A stretch of 64,000 bases of DNA, taken from contig NZ_JAGGPA010000022.1 in the NCBI RefSeq assembly GCF_018614035.1, forward strand, positions 1 to 64,000, written 5' to 3'. Shown here piece after piece: positions 26,035 through 34,416 of this stretch; the first letter of the stretch is position 1, and each line of letters opens with the position of its first letter. The notes under the pieces were generated by a model, which made no database searches, had not been told where the DNA came from, and saw nothing but the letters and a program-made list of their open reading frames with translations. A program made the position numbers and the translations under genes. This stretch comes from Streptomyces sp. ISL-96 (lineage in GTDB: Bacteria > Actinomycetota > Actinomycetes > Streptomycetales > Streptomycetaceae).

Positions 26035-26475
26035 TCAACCCGCGGGCAGGCACACCCGAACGGTCTTGCCGAACCGGTCGGCAACCACAGACACTTCCCC
26101 GCCCGCCTCTGCGACCAGAAAACCGACGATCGCCAGCCCGCGGCCACCCTCGGCCTCCAGGTTGGCCGGGCCGACGTGCGGCAGCGACGGATCCCCGTCG
26201 GCCACGTCGACCCGGAGCCACCCACCCCCACAGGTCACGGTGACGCGCAGCCTGTCGGTTACCGACGCGGCATGCCTGACCACGTTGGTCGCCAGCTCAC
26301 TGACGGCCAGCAGCAAGGCGTCGGAGAGATCGACAGAGATCCGCCACGCTTCAAGGACGGCACGAACCCGAGCCCGGATCAGCGGGACGGTGGCGGCGGT
26401 CGGACTGAACGACCAGTGAGTGAAGGCGTGCCGCCCCGAGGGCGGGCCGGCACGAACCACAGCAGCAGTGAGCAT
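26035..26475 (-). CDS. Anti-sigma-like ATP-binding protein (HATPase_c)
   Basis: A 146-residue GHKL ATPase-fold protein of the RsbW/anti-sigma type found in many copies in Streptomyces. The N box is LLLAVSELATNVVRHA (about 58-73), the G1 region VDVADGDPSLP, and the G2 region GGRGLAIVGFLVAEAGGE. Such proteins bind ATP and a sigma factor or an anti-anti-sigma STAS protein, and some act as serine kinases. The partner is unknown. It starts at ATG 26475. Two copies of a LacI-type palindrome lie upstream, in the region shared with the divergent hydrolase gene, so its expression may be linked to that regulon. Confidence 0.85.
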   Translation of the reverse strand: MLTAAVVRAGPPSGRHAFTHWSFSPTAATVPLIRARVRAVLEAWRISVDLSDALLLAVSELATNVVRHAASVTDRLRVTVTCGGGWLRVDVADGDPSLPHVGPANLEAEGGRGLAIVGFLVAEAGGEVSVVADRFGKTVRVCLPAG

Positions 26476-26511
26476 GAGGAGCTCCCGAGCAGGAGGGCGT
26501 ACGGGTCGGAG

Positions 26512-26525
26512 CTTGCTCGTGTAAC
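26512..26525. promoter_or_regulatory. Weak copy of the LacI-type palindrome
   Basis: CTTGCTCGTGTAAC matches 11 of 14 positions of the palindrome GTTACACGTGTAAC found complete at 26591-26604. It lies 37 bases before the ATPase gene start, so it may be a second operator. Confidence 0.4.
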
Positions 26526-26590
26526 AACGGCCGAAGTCTGAACGGGCTATGTCGAGTCCTTTCAGGGCCGCTAGACGTCGCCAGGTTGTT

Positions 26591-26604
26591 GTTACACGTG
26601 TAAC
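26591..26604. promoter_or_regulatory. Perfect LacI-type operator
   Basis: GTTACACGTGTAAC is a perfect 14-base palindrome, extended by one more pair (T before, A after). It lies 94 bases upstream of the alpha/beta hydrolase gene. Copies with two mismatches stand before lacI (29504-29517), the GH3 gene (31600-31613) and the MFS gene (34417-34430). The A/C-rich half-site with central CG is typical of LacI-family operators. Confidence 0.75.
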
Positions 26605-26697
26605 ATGCTAAGCATCCCCCACGGAAAAGCGCAAGCATTTCGGACAAATGGCATGAAGCCCATGTTTGCCAAGGTCTGCTGATTTGAAAGGGCCCCC

Positions 26698-27636
26698 ATG
26701 ACGCAATCTGCTCCGGTCGACCTCGACCACGCGTGGCCTCCGCCTCCCTACCGGGCTCCAGAGCCCCCAGTGACAGCCGGGGACGGTGTACGCCGCTTCG
26801 ACGCGATCACCTACGCGACGACCCCCGGCTACCGGCCCCGCTTGCTCGACGTCCACGCACCGGCGAGTGAGGATCCCGTTCCGGCAGTCGTCTGGATCCA
26901 CGGTGGAGGGTGGCTGGACGGCGACCGGCGCTACCCGCCGCCAACCGTTCCCGTCACCTTGCTGCACGGCTCGATCCTCGGAGCCGGGCTCGCTCTCGTA
27001 TGCATCGACTACCGGCACAGCCTTGAAGCGCCCTTCCCGGCCCAGCTCCACGATGTGAAGGCTGCCATCCGCTATGTCCGCAAGTACGCCGGCGATTTCG
27101 GCATCGACCCGGAGCGCATCGGCGTCTGGGGTGAGTCGGCGGGTGGTCATCTCGCCGCACTCGCGGGGCTCGTGACACCAGGAAGCCCGAGCGGCCAGGC
27201 CCTGGAAGGCAACGAGGGTGTGCGCGAGGGGCATTCGGCGGTCCAGGCGGTCGTGGACTGGTACGGGGTCTCCGAGATCGGCGCCCTGCTCTCGCATCCC
27301 ATGCCGCCGATGCCGCCGGGCGTCGAATTCCCGGACCCCTACGCGGCGCTGCTGGGCGGCACTGCCGAGGAGCGGCCGGAGCTGGCGCGGGTCGCCAGCC
27401 CTGTCACGTACGCGGAAGGGTCAACTCCCCCGCCGTTCCTGCTGGTTCACGGCACTCAGGACGCTCTCGTCCCGTACAGCCAGAGTGAGGTGCTGGCCAA
27501 GGCGCTCCGGGAGGTGGACGGCGATGTCACGCTCCAGCCCGTGGACGGTGCCGACCACATCTTCATCGGCGCCCCGGATGTCACCCCGATCGTCACCGAG
27601 GGTGTCACGTTCCTGGCTCGCCACCTCGGCGCCTGA
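26698..27636 (+). CDS. Alpha/beta hydrolase (HSL-type esterase)
   Basis: A 312-residue cytoplasmic esterase of the hormone-sensitive-lipase group. It has the oxyanion motif VVWIHGGGWLDGDRR (about 65-78), the nucleophile elbow VWGESAGGHLAAL (Ser about 146), and the Asp/His pair in LLVHGTQDALVPYSQ and DGADHIFIG near the C-terminus. The catalytic triad is complete. ATG start, ribosome site AAAGGG. It is preceded by a perfect LacI-type palindrome shared with a glycosidase and a transporter gene. I infer a role in removing acyl groups from a sugar or glycoside imported by that system. Confidence 0.88.
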   Translation: MTQSAPVDLDHAWPPPPYRAPEPPVTAGDGVRRFDAITYATTPGYRPRLLDVHAPASEDPVPAVVWIHGGGWLDGDRRYPPPTVPVTLLHGSILGAGLALVCIDYRHSLEAPFPAQLHDVKAAIRYVRKYAGDFGIDPERIGVWGESAGGHLAALAGLVTPGSPSGQALEGNEGVREGHSAVQAVVDWYGVSEIGALLSHPMPPMPPGVEFPDPYAALLGGTAEERPELARVASPVTYAEGSTPPPFLLVHGTQDALVPYSQSEVLAKALREVDGDVTLQPVDGADHIFIGAPDVTPIVTEGVTFLARHLGA

Positions 27637-27659
27637 CCGGCATCTCCCGCCCGTCGTGA

Positions 27660-27687
27660 GGGGGACGCGCCACGCTGCCGCGCCCCC
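27660..27687 (+). terminator. GC-rich hairpin after the hydrolase gene
   Basis: GGGGGACGCG (27660-27669) can pair with CGCGCCCCC (27679-27687) apart from one bulged A. It lies about 25 bases after the hydrolase stop. A weak terminator candidate. Confidence 0.4.
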
Positions 27688-27761
27688 GCCTTCCGACTTG
27701 TGTTCCGAGTCCCCGTTCACCAGATCTGGGCCGCGGGTATTCGCGGCCGCGAGAGGCTCTC

Positions 27762-28451
27762 ATGTCCCACACACCGGTCGCCGCACCTGATACTCCGGTG
27801 GCCGCCACACGCAGCCGGTCCACTCCCGCTCCGCCCCGAGCCGGCGTGGTTCCTCTGGGGATTTTCTGCATCCTCGTCACCGCACTGCTGGGGATCATCG
27901 TTCACTCGGATGCGGCGCAGCCGCCCTTCCAGGGGCTGGACGAGCGCTGGCTGGGTTGGATGGGCGGCCCCCACGACGGTCTCTACGCCGCCACGGCGGC
28001 CGTCCTGGACTGGTTCGGCGGGCCGCTGGGGGTCGTCGTGCCCGTCGGTCTCCTGATCTTCCTGATCATGCGAAAGCGCAGGTGGTCCGTCTTCTATCTG
28101 CTCGCCACGTACTTGGGCGGAGGCATGCTGGTGGTCCAAGTCCTCAAGTACCTGGTGGACCGTCCCCGTCCGGAGAACCCGATGGTCCGCGTCGACCACG
28201 GCTCCTTTCCCTCCGGGCACGCTGCTGGGGCAGCCATGCTGGTGGTGATGATCGGCGCCCTGCTGATCCCCATGGCCCACCGGCGCGCGTGGTGGACCGG
28301 GGGTGTGCTGTTCACCTTGGCGATGATGTGGAGCCGTACGTGGCTGCATGCGCACTGGCTCAGCGACACCGTCGCAGGTGCGGCGGCCGGCGCAGGCACC
28401 GCTCTCCTGTCGTGGTGGGTGTTCCGGCACAAGCTGGCCCGGGAAGGCTAG
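27762..28451 (+). CDS. PAP2-family membrane phosphatase (active-site intact)
   Basis: A 229-residue integral membrane phosphatase with about six helices. The three PAP2 motifs are complete: KYLVDRPRP (K-x6-RP), SFPSGHAAG (PSGH) and SRTWLHAHWLSD (SR-x5-H-x3-D). Members remove phosphate from undecaprenyl diphosphate, phosphatidic acid or related lipids on the outer face of the membrane. ATG start with GAGAGG upstream. It converges on lacI, with the two stop codons overlapping by four bases. A close paralogue at 33310-34026 has lost both histidines. The lipid substrate is unknown. Confidence 0.9.
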   Translation: MSHTPVAAPDTPVAATRSRSTPAPPRAGVVPLGIFCILVTALLGIIVHSDAAQPPFQGLDERWLGWMGGPHDGLYAATAAVLDWFGGPLGVVVPVGLLIFLIMRKRRWSVFYLLATYLGGGMLVVQVLKYLVDRPRPENPMVRVDHGSFPSGHAAGAAMLVVMIGALLIPMAHRRAWWTGGVLFTLAMMWSRTWLHAHWLSDTVAGAAAGAGTALLSWWVFRHKLAREG

Positions 28452-29455
28452 GAAGTCCGGCGCTGGACCAGCACGGTCTCTATGCCGGGCACCGGCGGCG
28501 CTGTCCCCTTCTCGATCAAGTCGTGCAAGGTGTCCGCGATGAACGCCGCCGAAGGAAGTTGCAGTCGAACCGTGGTCAGTGGCGGCTGCTGCAGGGCGGA
28601 CAGCACAAGGTCGTCGGAGCCGACGATGGCCACGTCGTCCGGAATGGTGATGCCCTCTGCTTGGAGGGCATGCATCAGGAGGGCTGCGTACTCGTCGTTG
28701 AAGGCGAACACCGAGTCCAGGTCCAAGGACGTCCAGCGCTTGGCCAAAGCCCCGGCGGACTCGCGGGTGTAGGCGAGTTCCACCGGCGTGACGGTGGCCA
28801 TGTGCTGGGCGGCGACGCCCTGGGCACCGGCCAGGCGCGGTCGGGCGAAGGAGTCGAGCCCACGCTCCTGCGGCATGACCACTCCGATCCTGCTGCGTCC
28901 GCGCCGGATGAGGTGTTCAGCGGCGGCCGTGCCGATGTCGGCGTGGTCGAACGCCACCGTGTGCATTCCTTCCATCGGGCGGGACGCGAAGGCGAGGAGT
29001 CCGCGGACGCCGGCGCGGCGCAGGAGGTCAGCCGCTTGGACGGTGAGCCCGTCGCCGTCCAGGGCGAGCACCGCCGCGGGCCGCAGTTCGGCCCAGGAAC
29101 GGGCGGCGCTGACCGGGTCGGGGAAGCGGCCGGCATGCAGGACGGTGGTGTATCCGTGCCGGTCGAGTTCGCTGTGCAGATCGTCCACCCAGTCGCTGAC
29201 CAGGCGGCCGATCGCGGAGATCGACGCGGGCATCAGGACCAGGTTGCTTCGCCCGGCGCGCAGAGAACGGGCGGCCGCGTGCGGCACGTAACCGAGGTCC
29301 TTGGCCGCGGAAAGCACTCGCGCCCTGGTGCTCTCGCTGACCCGGTGCCCCTGAGTGTCGTTGAGTACGAAGGACACGGTGGCGCGGGACACCCCGGCCA
29401 GACGCGCTACGTCCGCGCTGGTGATGGAGGCTTGGGCGGGTGTGTCTTGGGCCAT
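28448..29455 (-). CDS. LacI-family transcriptional regulator
   Basis: A 335-residue LacI/GalR protein. The helix-turn-helix is ITSADVARLAGVSRATVSFVLND (about 12-34), with the hinge VLSAAKDLGYVPHAAARSLR. The periplasmic-binding-like effector domain contains VAFDHADIGTAAAEHLI, SRIGVV, VFAFNDEYAALLMHALQ and VAIVGSDDL. ATG 29455 has AAGGA upstream; the longer frame to 29614 crosses its own operator. The palindrome at 29504-29517 suggests autoregulation. Related sites lie before the hydrolase, GH3 and MFS genes, so this is the likely local repressor responding to a glycoside or its product. Confidence 0.92.
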   Translation of the reverse strand: MAQDTPAQASITSADVARLAGVSRATVSFVLNDTQGHRVSESTRARVLSAAKDLGYVPHAAARSLRAGRSNLVLMPASISAIGRLVSDWVDDLHSELDRHGYTTVLHAGRFPDPVSAARSWAELRPAAVLALDGDGLTVQAADLLRRAGVRGLLAFASRPMEGMHTVAFDHADIGTAAAEHLIRRGRSRIGVVMPQERGLDSFARPRLAGAQGVAAQHMATVTPVELAYTRESAGALAKRWTSLDLDSVFAFNDEYAALLMHALQAEGITIPDDVAIVGSDDLVLSALQQPPLTTVRLQLPSAAFIADTLHDLIEKGTAPPVPGIETVLVQRRTS

Positions 29456-29503
29456 GACGTCCTTCTTCGCTCCCCTCGGCCCGAGTGACCGCTTCCTTCC
29501 CAG

Positions 29504-29517
29504 GTTACACGCGTTAC
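29504..29517. promoter_or_regulatory. LacI-type operator upstream of lacI
   Basis: GTTACACGCGTTAC matches the palindrome GTTACACGTGTAAC at 12 of 14 positions and lies 49 bases before the LacI-family start codon, consistent with autorepression. Confidence 0.6.
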
Positions 29518-29580
29518 TCGTGCGTAGGCGGTCAGCACTGCCGACGCCGAGGCTGAGTTGATGTTCACCGCGAACGGCGC

Positions 29581-29619
29581 GGAGGGTGGCGCCTGCCACG
29601 ACGGCAGCCACCACCCTCC
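29581..29619 (-). terminator. Terminator hairpin after the GH3 gene
   Basis: GGAGGGTGG (29581-29589) pairs perfectly with CCACCCTCC (29611-29619). An inner CTGCC/GGCAG (29593-29597 and 29603-29607) extends the structure. It begins 15 bases downstream of the glycosidase stop codon and separates that gene from the lacI promoter. Confidence 0.75.
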
Positions 29620-29634
29620 CTGTCGGGGCTGAGG

Positions 29635-31521
29635 TCAGCCCAGCCGCAGGCCATGGCCATAGGGGAAGAGCGGGTTCGCGGAGTCGTTGGGTACGTCCTC
29701 GCGACTGGACTCGACACTCCGCATCGAGCGGGGCAGTTCGAACGGCAGGCGCCCTTCGGCCACTGAGAGGCCGAAGAGGACATTCAGCAGCGCGGTGTCC
29801 GAGGCGCCATAATTGGCCACGAGCGCCGCCGCGTGCTCGGCGATCTCCGGTATGACAGCGGGACGGTCGAGGAAGATGTCCACGACTGTGGGGACAGTGG
29901 CGGCGACGTCGAGCAGTGGACGGAGTTCCTCCTGGGTGAAGTCGAGACGGCCTGCCCGGAAGAAGGACTCAAACCCTGTGGTCCGTCGCTTGTCGTAAGG
30001 GGCGGCGATACGCAGGATCGCCACGTCGGCTTCTTCGGGCGTCGCAACGACTGTCGCGTACCGCCTGGCGACCTCCGCGTCGACTCCCTCGACGTAGACG
30101 CGGACGTCGCCGGCGAGAGGAAGCCGGGGCGCCGCAGCGTTGTCCGGCCGGTCCTTCAGCACAGTGATGGAGCGGCTCTGAGCGGCAAGCCCCGCCTCGG
30201 TGAACTCCGCGCTTCCACAGACTTCGGCGGCTGTGTCGGGGTCCCCGTACGGATCCTCGAAGAGGCCGAGGATGAACTTCTCCCGCAGGAGGCGTGCCAC
30301 TGACGCGTCGATCCTCTCGGCCGTCACCCGTCCGGTGCGCAACAGCTCCAGGACCAGATCGGGGGCCGCTTCGCCGCCCAGCTGGTCGGCTCCGGCGTCG
30401 AGGATGCGTTCAACGCGGGTCAGGCGGTCCAGGTGCTCGGCTCCCCAGGCGCGGGCGGGGAAGGGCGCTCCGAAGATCTCCGTGTCGGTCACCAGACCCC
30501 AGTCGGTGCAGACGATGCCGTCGAAGCCGTACTTTCCGCGCAGCAGGCCAGTAATGACGCCCTTGTTGAAGCCGAACCCGATCTCCTCGTGGGGCGTGCC
30601 GATCGGCATGGCGTAGTACGGCATGATCTGCGAGGTCCCGGCAGCGAACGCGGCTTCGAAGGGGATCAGGTGGTAGTCGAAGTTGTCGCCGGGGTAGACC
30701 TGTTCGCGGCCGTACGCGAAGTGGGCGTCCTCGCCGTTCATCTGGGGGCCGGCGCCGGGGAAGTGCTTGGTCATCGCGGCGACGCTGCCGGTGCCGAGAG
30801 TCTCACCCTGCAGACCACGGATGTACGCGGCGACCAGGCGGGCGCCCACCTCCGCGTCCGAGCCGAAGGTGCCCAGGACGCGCGGCCAGCGGGGTTCGGT
30901 GGCGAGATCGGCCATAGGCCCAAGGGCCAGCCGGATGCCGACCGCGAGGTACTCGCGACGGACGATATCGGCGTGCTCGAGGACGAGGTCCTCATCACCG
31001 ATTGCGGCGAGGCCCGGAGGTTCCGGCCACAGCGAGAAGCCTTCGGTGTGCACACTGGCGGCCGGGTTGTCCACGAAGCCGTTGCGGGGATCGGTGGAGA
31101 TCGTCACCGGAATGCCCAGGCGTGTCGTCGCGGCCAGGTCCTGAAGCCGGTTGTTCCACTCGGCCATCCGCCTCGGGGCTGCCGCGCCGAACAGGTTGAA
31201 GTGGTTCATGAGCTTGCCGGTCACCATGGCGGAGGTGGACGCACGCATGGGGTCGTCGACTGGAGCGCCGGGTTCCGGCTCCACCAGTGTCCCGTCGGCG
31301 TTGATGGTCACCATGGTCTGGAAGAGCAGGCCCGCCTTCTCCTCCGGCGTCATGCGCTGAAGCAGGTCTGCTACGCGTTCGGCGACCGGGAGGCGCGGGT
31401 TCTCGTAAGGCTCCATCACGCCGTTGCCGTTCAGGTCGCGAAAGACCGTGCCGTCGGGGGCGGTGAGCATGCGCGGCCGAACTGCCGGGGTCTGTGACAT
31501 GGGGTACCTGTTCCGTTTCAT
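29635..31521 (-). CDS. Glycoside hydrolase family 3 protein
   Basis: A GH3 beta-glycosidase of about 628 residues. The N-terminal barrel has TRLGIPVTISTDPRNGF, VAAMTKHFPGAGPQMNGEDAHFAYGR (the family's KHFxG segment) and DGIVCTDWGLVTDTE, whose Asp is the expected nucleophile. The C-terminal alpha/beta sandwich holds the remaining active-site residues. There is no signal peptide, so it is probably cytoplasmic and acts on imported oligosaccharides. Start is ATG 31521 or the ATG seven codons later (31500). It is preceded by a LacI-type palindrome at 31600-31613 and ended by a strong hairpin. Substrate (glucoside, xyloside or other) cannot be told. Confidence 0.88.
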   Translation of the reverse strand: MKRNRYPMSQTPAVRPRMLTAPDGTVFRDLNGNGVMEPYENPRLPVAERVADLLQRMTPEEKAGLLFQTMVTINADGTLVEPEPGAPVDDPMRASTSAMVTGKLMNHFNLFGAAAPRRMAEWNNRLQDLAATTRLGIPVTISTDPRNGFVDNPAASVHTEGFSLWPEPPGLAAIGDEDLVLEHADIVRREYLAVGIRLALGPMADLATEPRWPRVLGTFGSDAEVGARLVAAYIRGLQGETLGTGSVAAMTKHFPGAGPQMNGEDAHFAYGREQVYPGDNFDYHLIPFEAAFAAGTSQIMPYYAMPIGTPHEEIGFGFNKGVITGLLRGKYGFDGIVCTDWGLVTDTEIFGAPFPARAWGAEHLDRLTRVERILDAGADQLGGEAAPDLVLELLRTGRVTAERIDASVARLLREKFILGLFEDPYGDPDTAAEVCGSAEFTEAGLAAQSRSITVLKDRPDNAAAPRLPLAGDVRVYVEGVDAEVARRYATVVATPEEADVAILRIAAPYDKRRTTGFESFFRAGRLDFTQEELRPLLDVAATVPTVVDIFLDRPAVIPEIAEHAAALVANYGASDTALLNVLFGLSVAEGRLPFELPRSMRSVESSREDVPNDSANPLFPYGHGLRLG

Positions 31522-31599
31522 GGCGCGTCGACCCTTGGGATGCGGGCCGGCTTGTTGATGCGGGGTGGTCGCCGCCCCCACGCGGCGACCACTCCCAAG

Positions 31600-31613
31600 A
31601 TGACACGTGTAAC
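31600..31613. promoter_or_regulatory. LacI-type operator upstream of the GH3 gene
   Basis: ATGACACGTGTAAC matches 12 of 14 positions of GTTACACGTGTAAC and lies about 80 bases before the glycosidase start on the minus strand. Confidence 0.65.
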
Positions 31614-31662
31614 CGCCTAAGTCCATGGGCTGGCGTACGCGCGAGATGCCGCGCGCACAGTT

Positions 31663-33207
31663 TTACGGTCGCTCGCGCAACCTGCCGTGCATAAGGCGCG
31701 AGTGACCGGCCAGATCTCCTACGGCAGTCACCACCGAGTCGAAGCGCATGGTCTGCCGCGAATCCGCGTCGTATCGCTCCCAGCTCGGCAGGTCCTGGTG
31801 GTTGGGGTCTCCGGTGCGAACGAAGGCGATCCACGCCTCGTGCATGCTGTGGGCCAGCCCGTCACAGACCGCGGGATCCAGCCCTTCAAGGAACGGGGCG
31901 TGCGTCCAGCTGTCGAAGTTGCTGAAAACGAAGGGCAGTTCCAGGCAGTGCGCCGCGGCGAGCCTGCCGCCGTGCGCCGGCGTGGGCAGGTCGAACTGGT
32001 ACGCCCACACCGGCTTCCCCATCCCCGCCCGGGCCTCGGCCAGCTCCACGCAGGGCACCCGGAACAGCTCGTCGGTAATCAGATCCATCAGCACATCGAC
32101 CGGGCGGGAGCCGGGGCGGGTTCGCGCGTAGGCGTCGTACACCTCGGCGGCGTCGTCCTCACCGAAGGTCTCCGCGATCCTGGCGATCACTTGGTCCCGA
32201 GTCGCCGCGCCGTACCCCTTGTCCAGGGCGAAGCCGAAGTTGGCCTCTTCCCGGGTCCAGCCGATCATCACGTCGAGATCGGCGGCCGCACCATGGAGCA
32301 GGGTGTCGGCGGGGTGCTCGCGCAGCGTCACCCCATCGCGGACGGGAAGGAATGGGGTGGGCCAATAGCCCCATCGCATGGTGCGCGCGAACAGCCCGCC
32401 GGCCGCCTCGATCAGCTTCGGCCAGGGCAGCTCTCTGAGATCGGTGGCGTTCTTGGCGCCAGCGATCTCCAGAAAGGAGTCCGTTCGCTTCCGATACTCG
32501 GCCGGGGTCGGGATATGCAGCCCGAGGGGCGGGCTCTGAAGAATGACGCGCTGGAACAAGCCCTGGGATTCGGGGTGGCCCGCCAGTGCGGCGGTTGACA
32601 TCGCGCCACCGGACTGGCCGGCCACCGTGATCGTGGCGGGGTCCCCACCAAAGCGCTCGATGTTGTCTCGCACCCACCGCAGCGCGGCCATTTGGTCAGT
32701 GAGCCAGAAGTTCCCGGGCTCGGAGCCCTCCTCCTCGCCATCGAAGTACAGGTATCCGAGTGGCCCGAGCCGGTAGTTGATGCTCACGACAACGAGGTCA
32801 CCGTCGCGAGCGAAGGCCTCCCCCGAGTAATTGGGCAGGGACCCCGAGCCCGACACGAAGCCTCCCCCATGAATCCAGACGAGCACCGGACGGCGGCCGT
32901 CGTCGGCGGCCGGTGTCCAGACATTCAGAGTCAGGCAGTCGTCGTCGAACGGCGGCGAACCGTGACCACCCATCACCGGGTCGCCGCCTTCCATGAACAT
33001 CTGCGGCGCGCTCGGACCGCAGACGGTGGCGTCCCGCGTACCGCTCCAACCCGGGTGCGGCTGCGCCGGGCGCCATCGGAGAGCTCCGACGGGGGGTGCG
33101 GCGTACGGCACTCCTTTGAAGACGGCGACCCCGCGGTCGACGGCGCCCTGCAGCCGTCCTGCCCTCAGGTCGACCACAGGCGGAACTTGACCTTCAGAGA
33201 TAGCCAT
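31663..33207 (-). CDS. Type-B carboxylesterase, cytoplasmic
   Basis: A 514-residue carboxylesterase/lipase-family enzyme. It shows VFKGVPYAAPPVGALRW, LVWIHGGGFVSGSG (oxyanion hole), the nucleophile motif TVAGQSGGAMSTAAL (GxSxG), and HCLELPFVFSNF with the catalytic His near the C-terminus. There is no signal peptide. ATG 33207 has GGAAGGG upstream. Its promoter region carries the same TTGACG plus inverted-repeat pattern as the aromatic-cluster promoters, unlike the adjacent sugar genes. I infer that it hydrolyses an ester that releases a substrate of that pathway, such as a salicylate ester. The related protein at 36854-38458 is secreted. Confidence 0.88.
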   Translation of the reverse strand: MAISEGQVPPVVDLRAGRLQGAVDRGVAVFKGVPYAAPPVGALRWRPAQPHPGWSGTRDATVCGPSAPQMFMEGGDPVMGGHGSPPFDDDCLTLNVWTPAADDGRRPVLVWIHGGGFVSGSGSLPNYSGEAFARDGDLVVVSINYRLGPLGYLYFDGEEEGSEPGNFWLTDQMAALRWVRDNIERFGGDPATITVAGQSGGAMSTAALAGHPESQGLFQRVILQSPPLGLHIPTPAEYRKRTDSFLEIAGAKNATDLRELPWPKLIEAAGGLFARTMRWGYWPTPFLPVRDGVTLREHPADTLLHGAAADLDVMIGWTREEANFGFALDKGYGAATRDQVIARIAETFGEDDAAEVYDAYARTRPGSRPVDVLMDLITDELFRVPCVELAEARAGMGKPVWAYQFDLPTPAHGGRLAAAHCLELPFVFSNFDSWTHAPFLEGLDPAVCDGLAHSMHEAWIAFVRTGDPNHQDLPSWERYDADSRQTMRFDSVVTAVGDLAGHSRLMHGRLRERP

Positions 33208-33250
33208 GAACTTCCCTTCCTCACTCGTCATGGAGGCAGCAACCCAAGCA

Positions 33251-33293
33251 CAAGCATGCCGCATTTATGGCGACCGTCAATATATCGACATGC
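33251..33293 (-). promoter_or_regulatory. Third copy of the aromatic-cluster promoter/operator, before a carboxylesterase
   Basis: The minus strand carries TTGACGGTCG (TTGACG at 33280-33275), identical over ten bases to the hydroxylase-operon promoter, and GCGGCAT at the same spacing. Arms GCATGCCGC (33254-33262) and TCGACATGC (33285-33293) lie 22 bases apart, as at 23.8 kb. The -10 (TGCTTG) is poor. It implies co-regulation with the aromatic cluster. Confidence 0.65.
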
Positions 33294-33309
33294 AAATCCA
33301 AGTGCGCAC

Positions 33310-34026
33310 CTACCACAGCCGGTTCGTGGCGGCACGCACCGCCTCGCGTTCCAGCAGGGGCGCGAAGGCGCGCCACAACAGCAGGCACGTACCGATGCCC
33401 GCCACAGCTCCGGCGACCGTGTCGCTGAGCCACTGGGCGTGCAGCCAAACGCGGCTCCACATCATGGTGGCGACGTACACACCCCCAAACGCCCACCACC
33501 AGCGTCGTGCGTCCGGGCGGAAGAGCACCACGGCGACCACCATCACGAGAGCGACAGCAGTGAACACCTGGCCAGAGGGGTACGACCCGTCGTTGACCAG
33601 GACCAGAGGGTGTGGCGGCCTCGGCCGGCCAACAAGGGACTTGAGTGGCAGGACGACGAGCATGTTCGCGACCACGCAGGCCACAAACACGAACAGTCCC
33701 GACCTCCACCGGCCGTAGACACAGAGGCAACCCACCAGCACCAGGGGAAAGATCAGGCCCAAGGGGCCGCCCAGGCGATCGAGGATGTCGGTGAAGTCCG
33801 TGGCCGCCTCACTTCGTGGGCCCTGCGCCCACCGAGCCCAGCGATCGTCGAGATTCTGAATTGCCGGCGCCCCTCCAGCTCGCAGCATGAGGCCGATCGC
33901 CAGAACTCCCAGCAGGAGCACCGTTCCGGTGACGAGCGCGCCTCGAGGCGGGGCGGCCGGAACCGGGTGCCCAGGAGGCCGGCCGGATCTTGGGGGCGGG
34001 TCGGTCTGTGGGGACGAGTTCAGCAC
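33310..34026 (-). CDS. PAP2-like membrane protein lacking both catalytic histidines
   Basis: A 238-residue paralogue of the phosphatase at 27762-28451, with about six membrane helices. It keeps KSLVGRPRP and the frame of the other motifs, but PSGH reads PSGQ (NDGSYPSGQVF) and SR-x5-H-x3-D reads SRVWLHAQWLSD, so the nucleophile His and the acid His are both Gln. Both changes are single codons in an otherwise intact frame, so it looks like a maintained pseudoenzyme rather than a decaying gene. GTG 34026 has GAAAGG upstream; longer starts to 34110 are possible. It may bind but not cleave lipid phosphates. Confidence 0.8.
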   Translation of the reverse strand: MLNSSPQTDPPPRSGRPPGHPVPAAPPRGALVTGTVLLLGVLAIGLMLRAGGAPAIQNLDDRWARWAQGPRSEAATDFTDILDRLGGPLGLIFPLVLVGCLCVYGRWRSGLFVFVACVVANMLVVLPLKSLVGRPRPPHPLVLVNDGSYPSGQVFTAVALVMVVAVVLFRPDARRWWWAFGGVYVATMMWSRVWLHAQWLSDTVAGAVAGIGTCLLLWRAFAPLLEREAVRAATNRLW

Positions 34027-34416
34027 GAGGTGCCTTTCGCGGTCACTTACCCGAGCTTCAAGCGCGGGGAGCATGGCAAGGGAAAATCCGCGCGGACGGC
34101 CGGGCGGCACATGGCGCGGACGTGGCTAGTGGGTCTCACATCGCCGACTCCGGTACGGGCAGTAGTGCGGCGGCACCGCGGAGTATTGCGCCGCTCCGAC
34201 CCCCGCCACAAGGGCAATATATTTTTCGGCCAGGCTGAACCGCGCCAAAGCAGTGACCACACAGCGGCCGGGAGGACAAGACCTCCTGGTCCACGCGTTC
34301 GATGCCGCCTACACACGTTTCTATGCGGGCCGCCCCGCCGGGCCCCATGCCCTCAGTTCCCCGGCGCCAGGCCTAGCGGAGCACCGGGAGCTAGTGCTAA
34401 ACAGTGAGCACCGCGA
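34027..34416. other. Gene-free stretch with nothing recognised
   Basis: Between the PAP2-like gene and the MFS promoter lie about 390 bases without a convincing gene. Several short open frames on both strands have no recognisable product. An A/T-rich island (CAATATATTTTTCGG, around 34212-34226) stands out and could hold a promoter for the PAP2-like gene on the minus strand. Confidence 0.4.
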
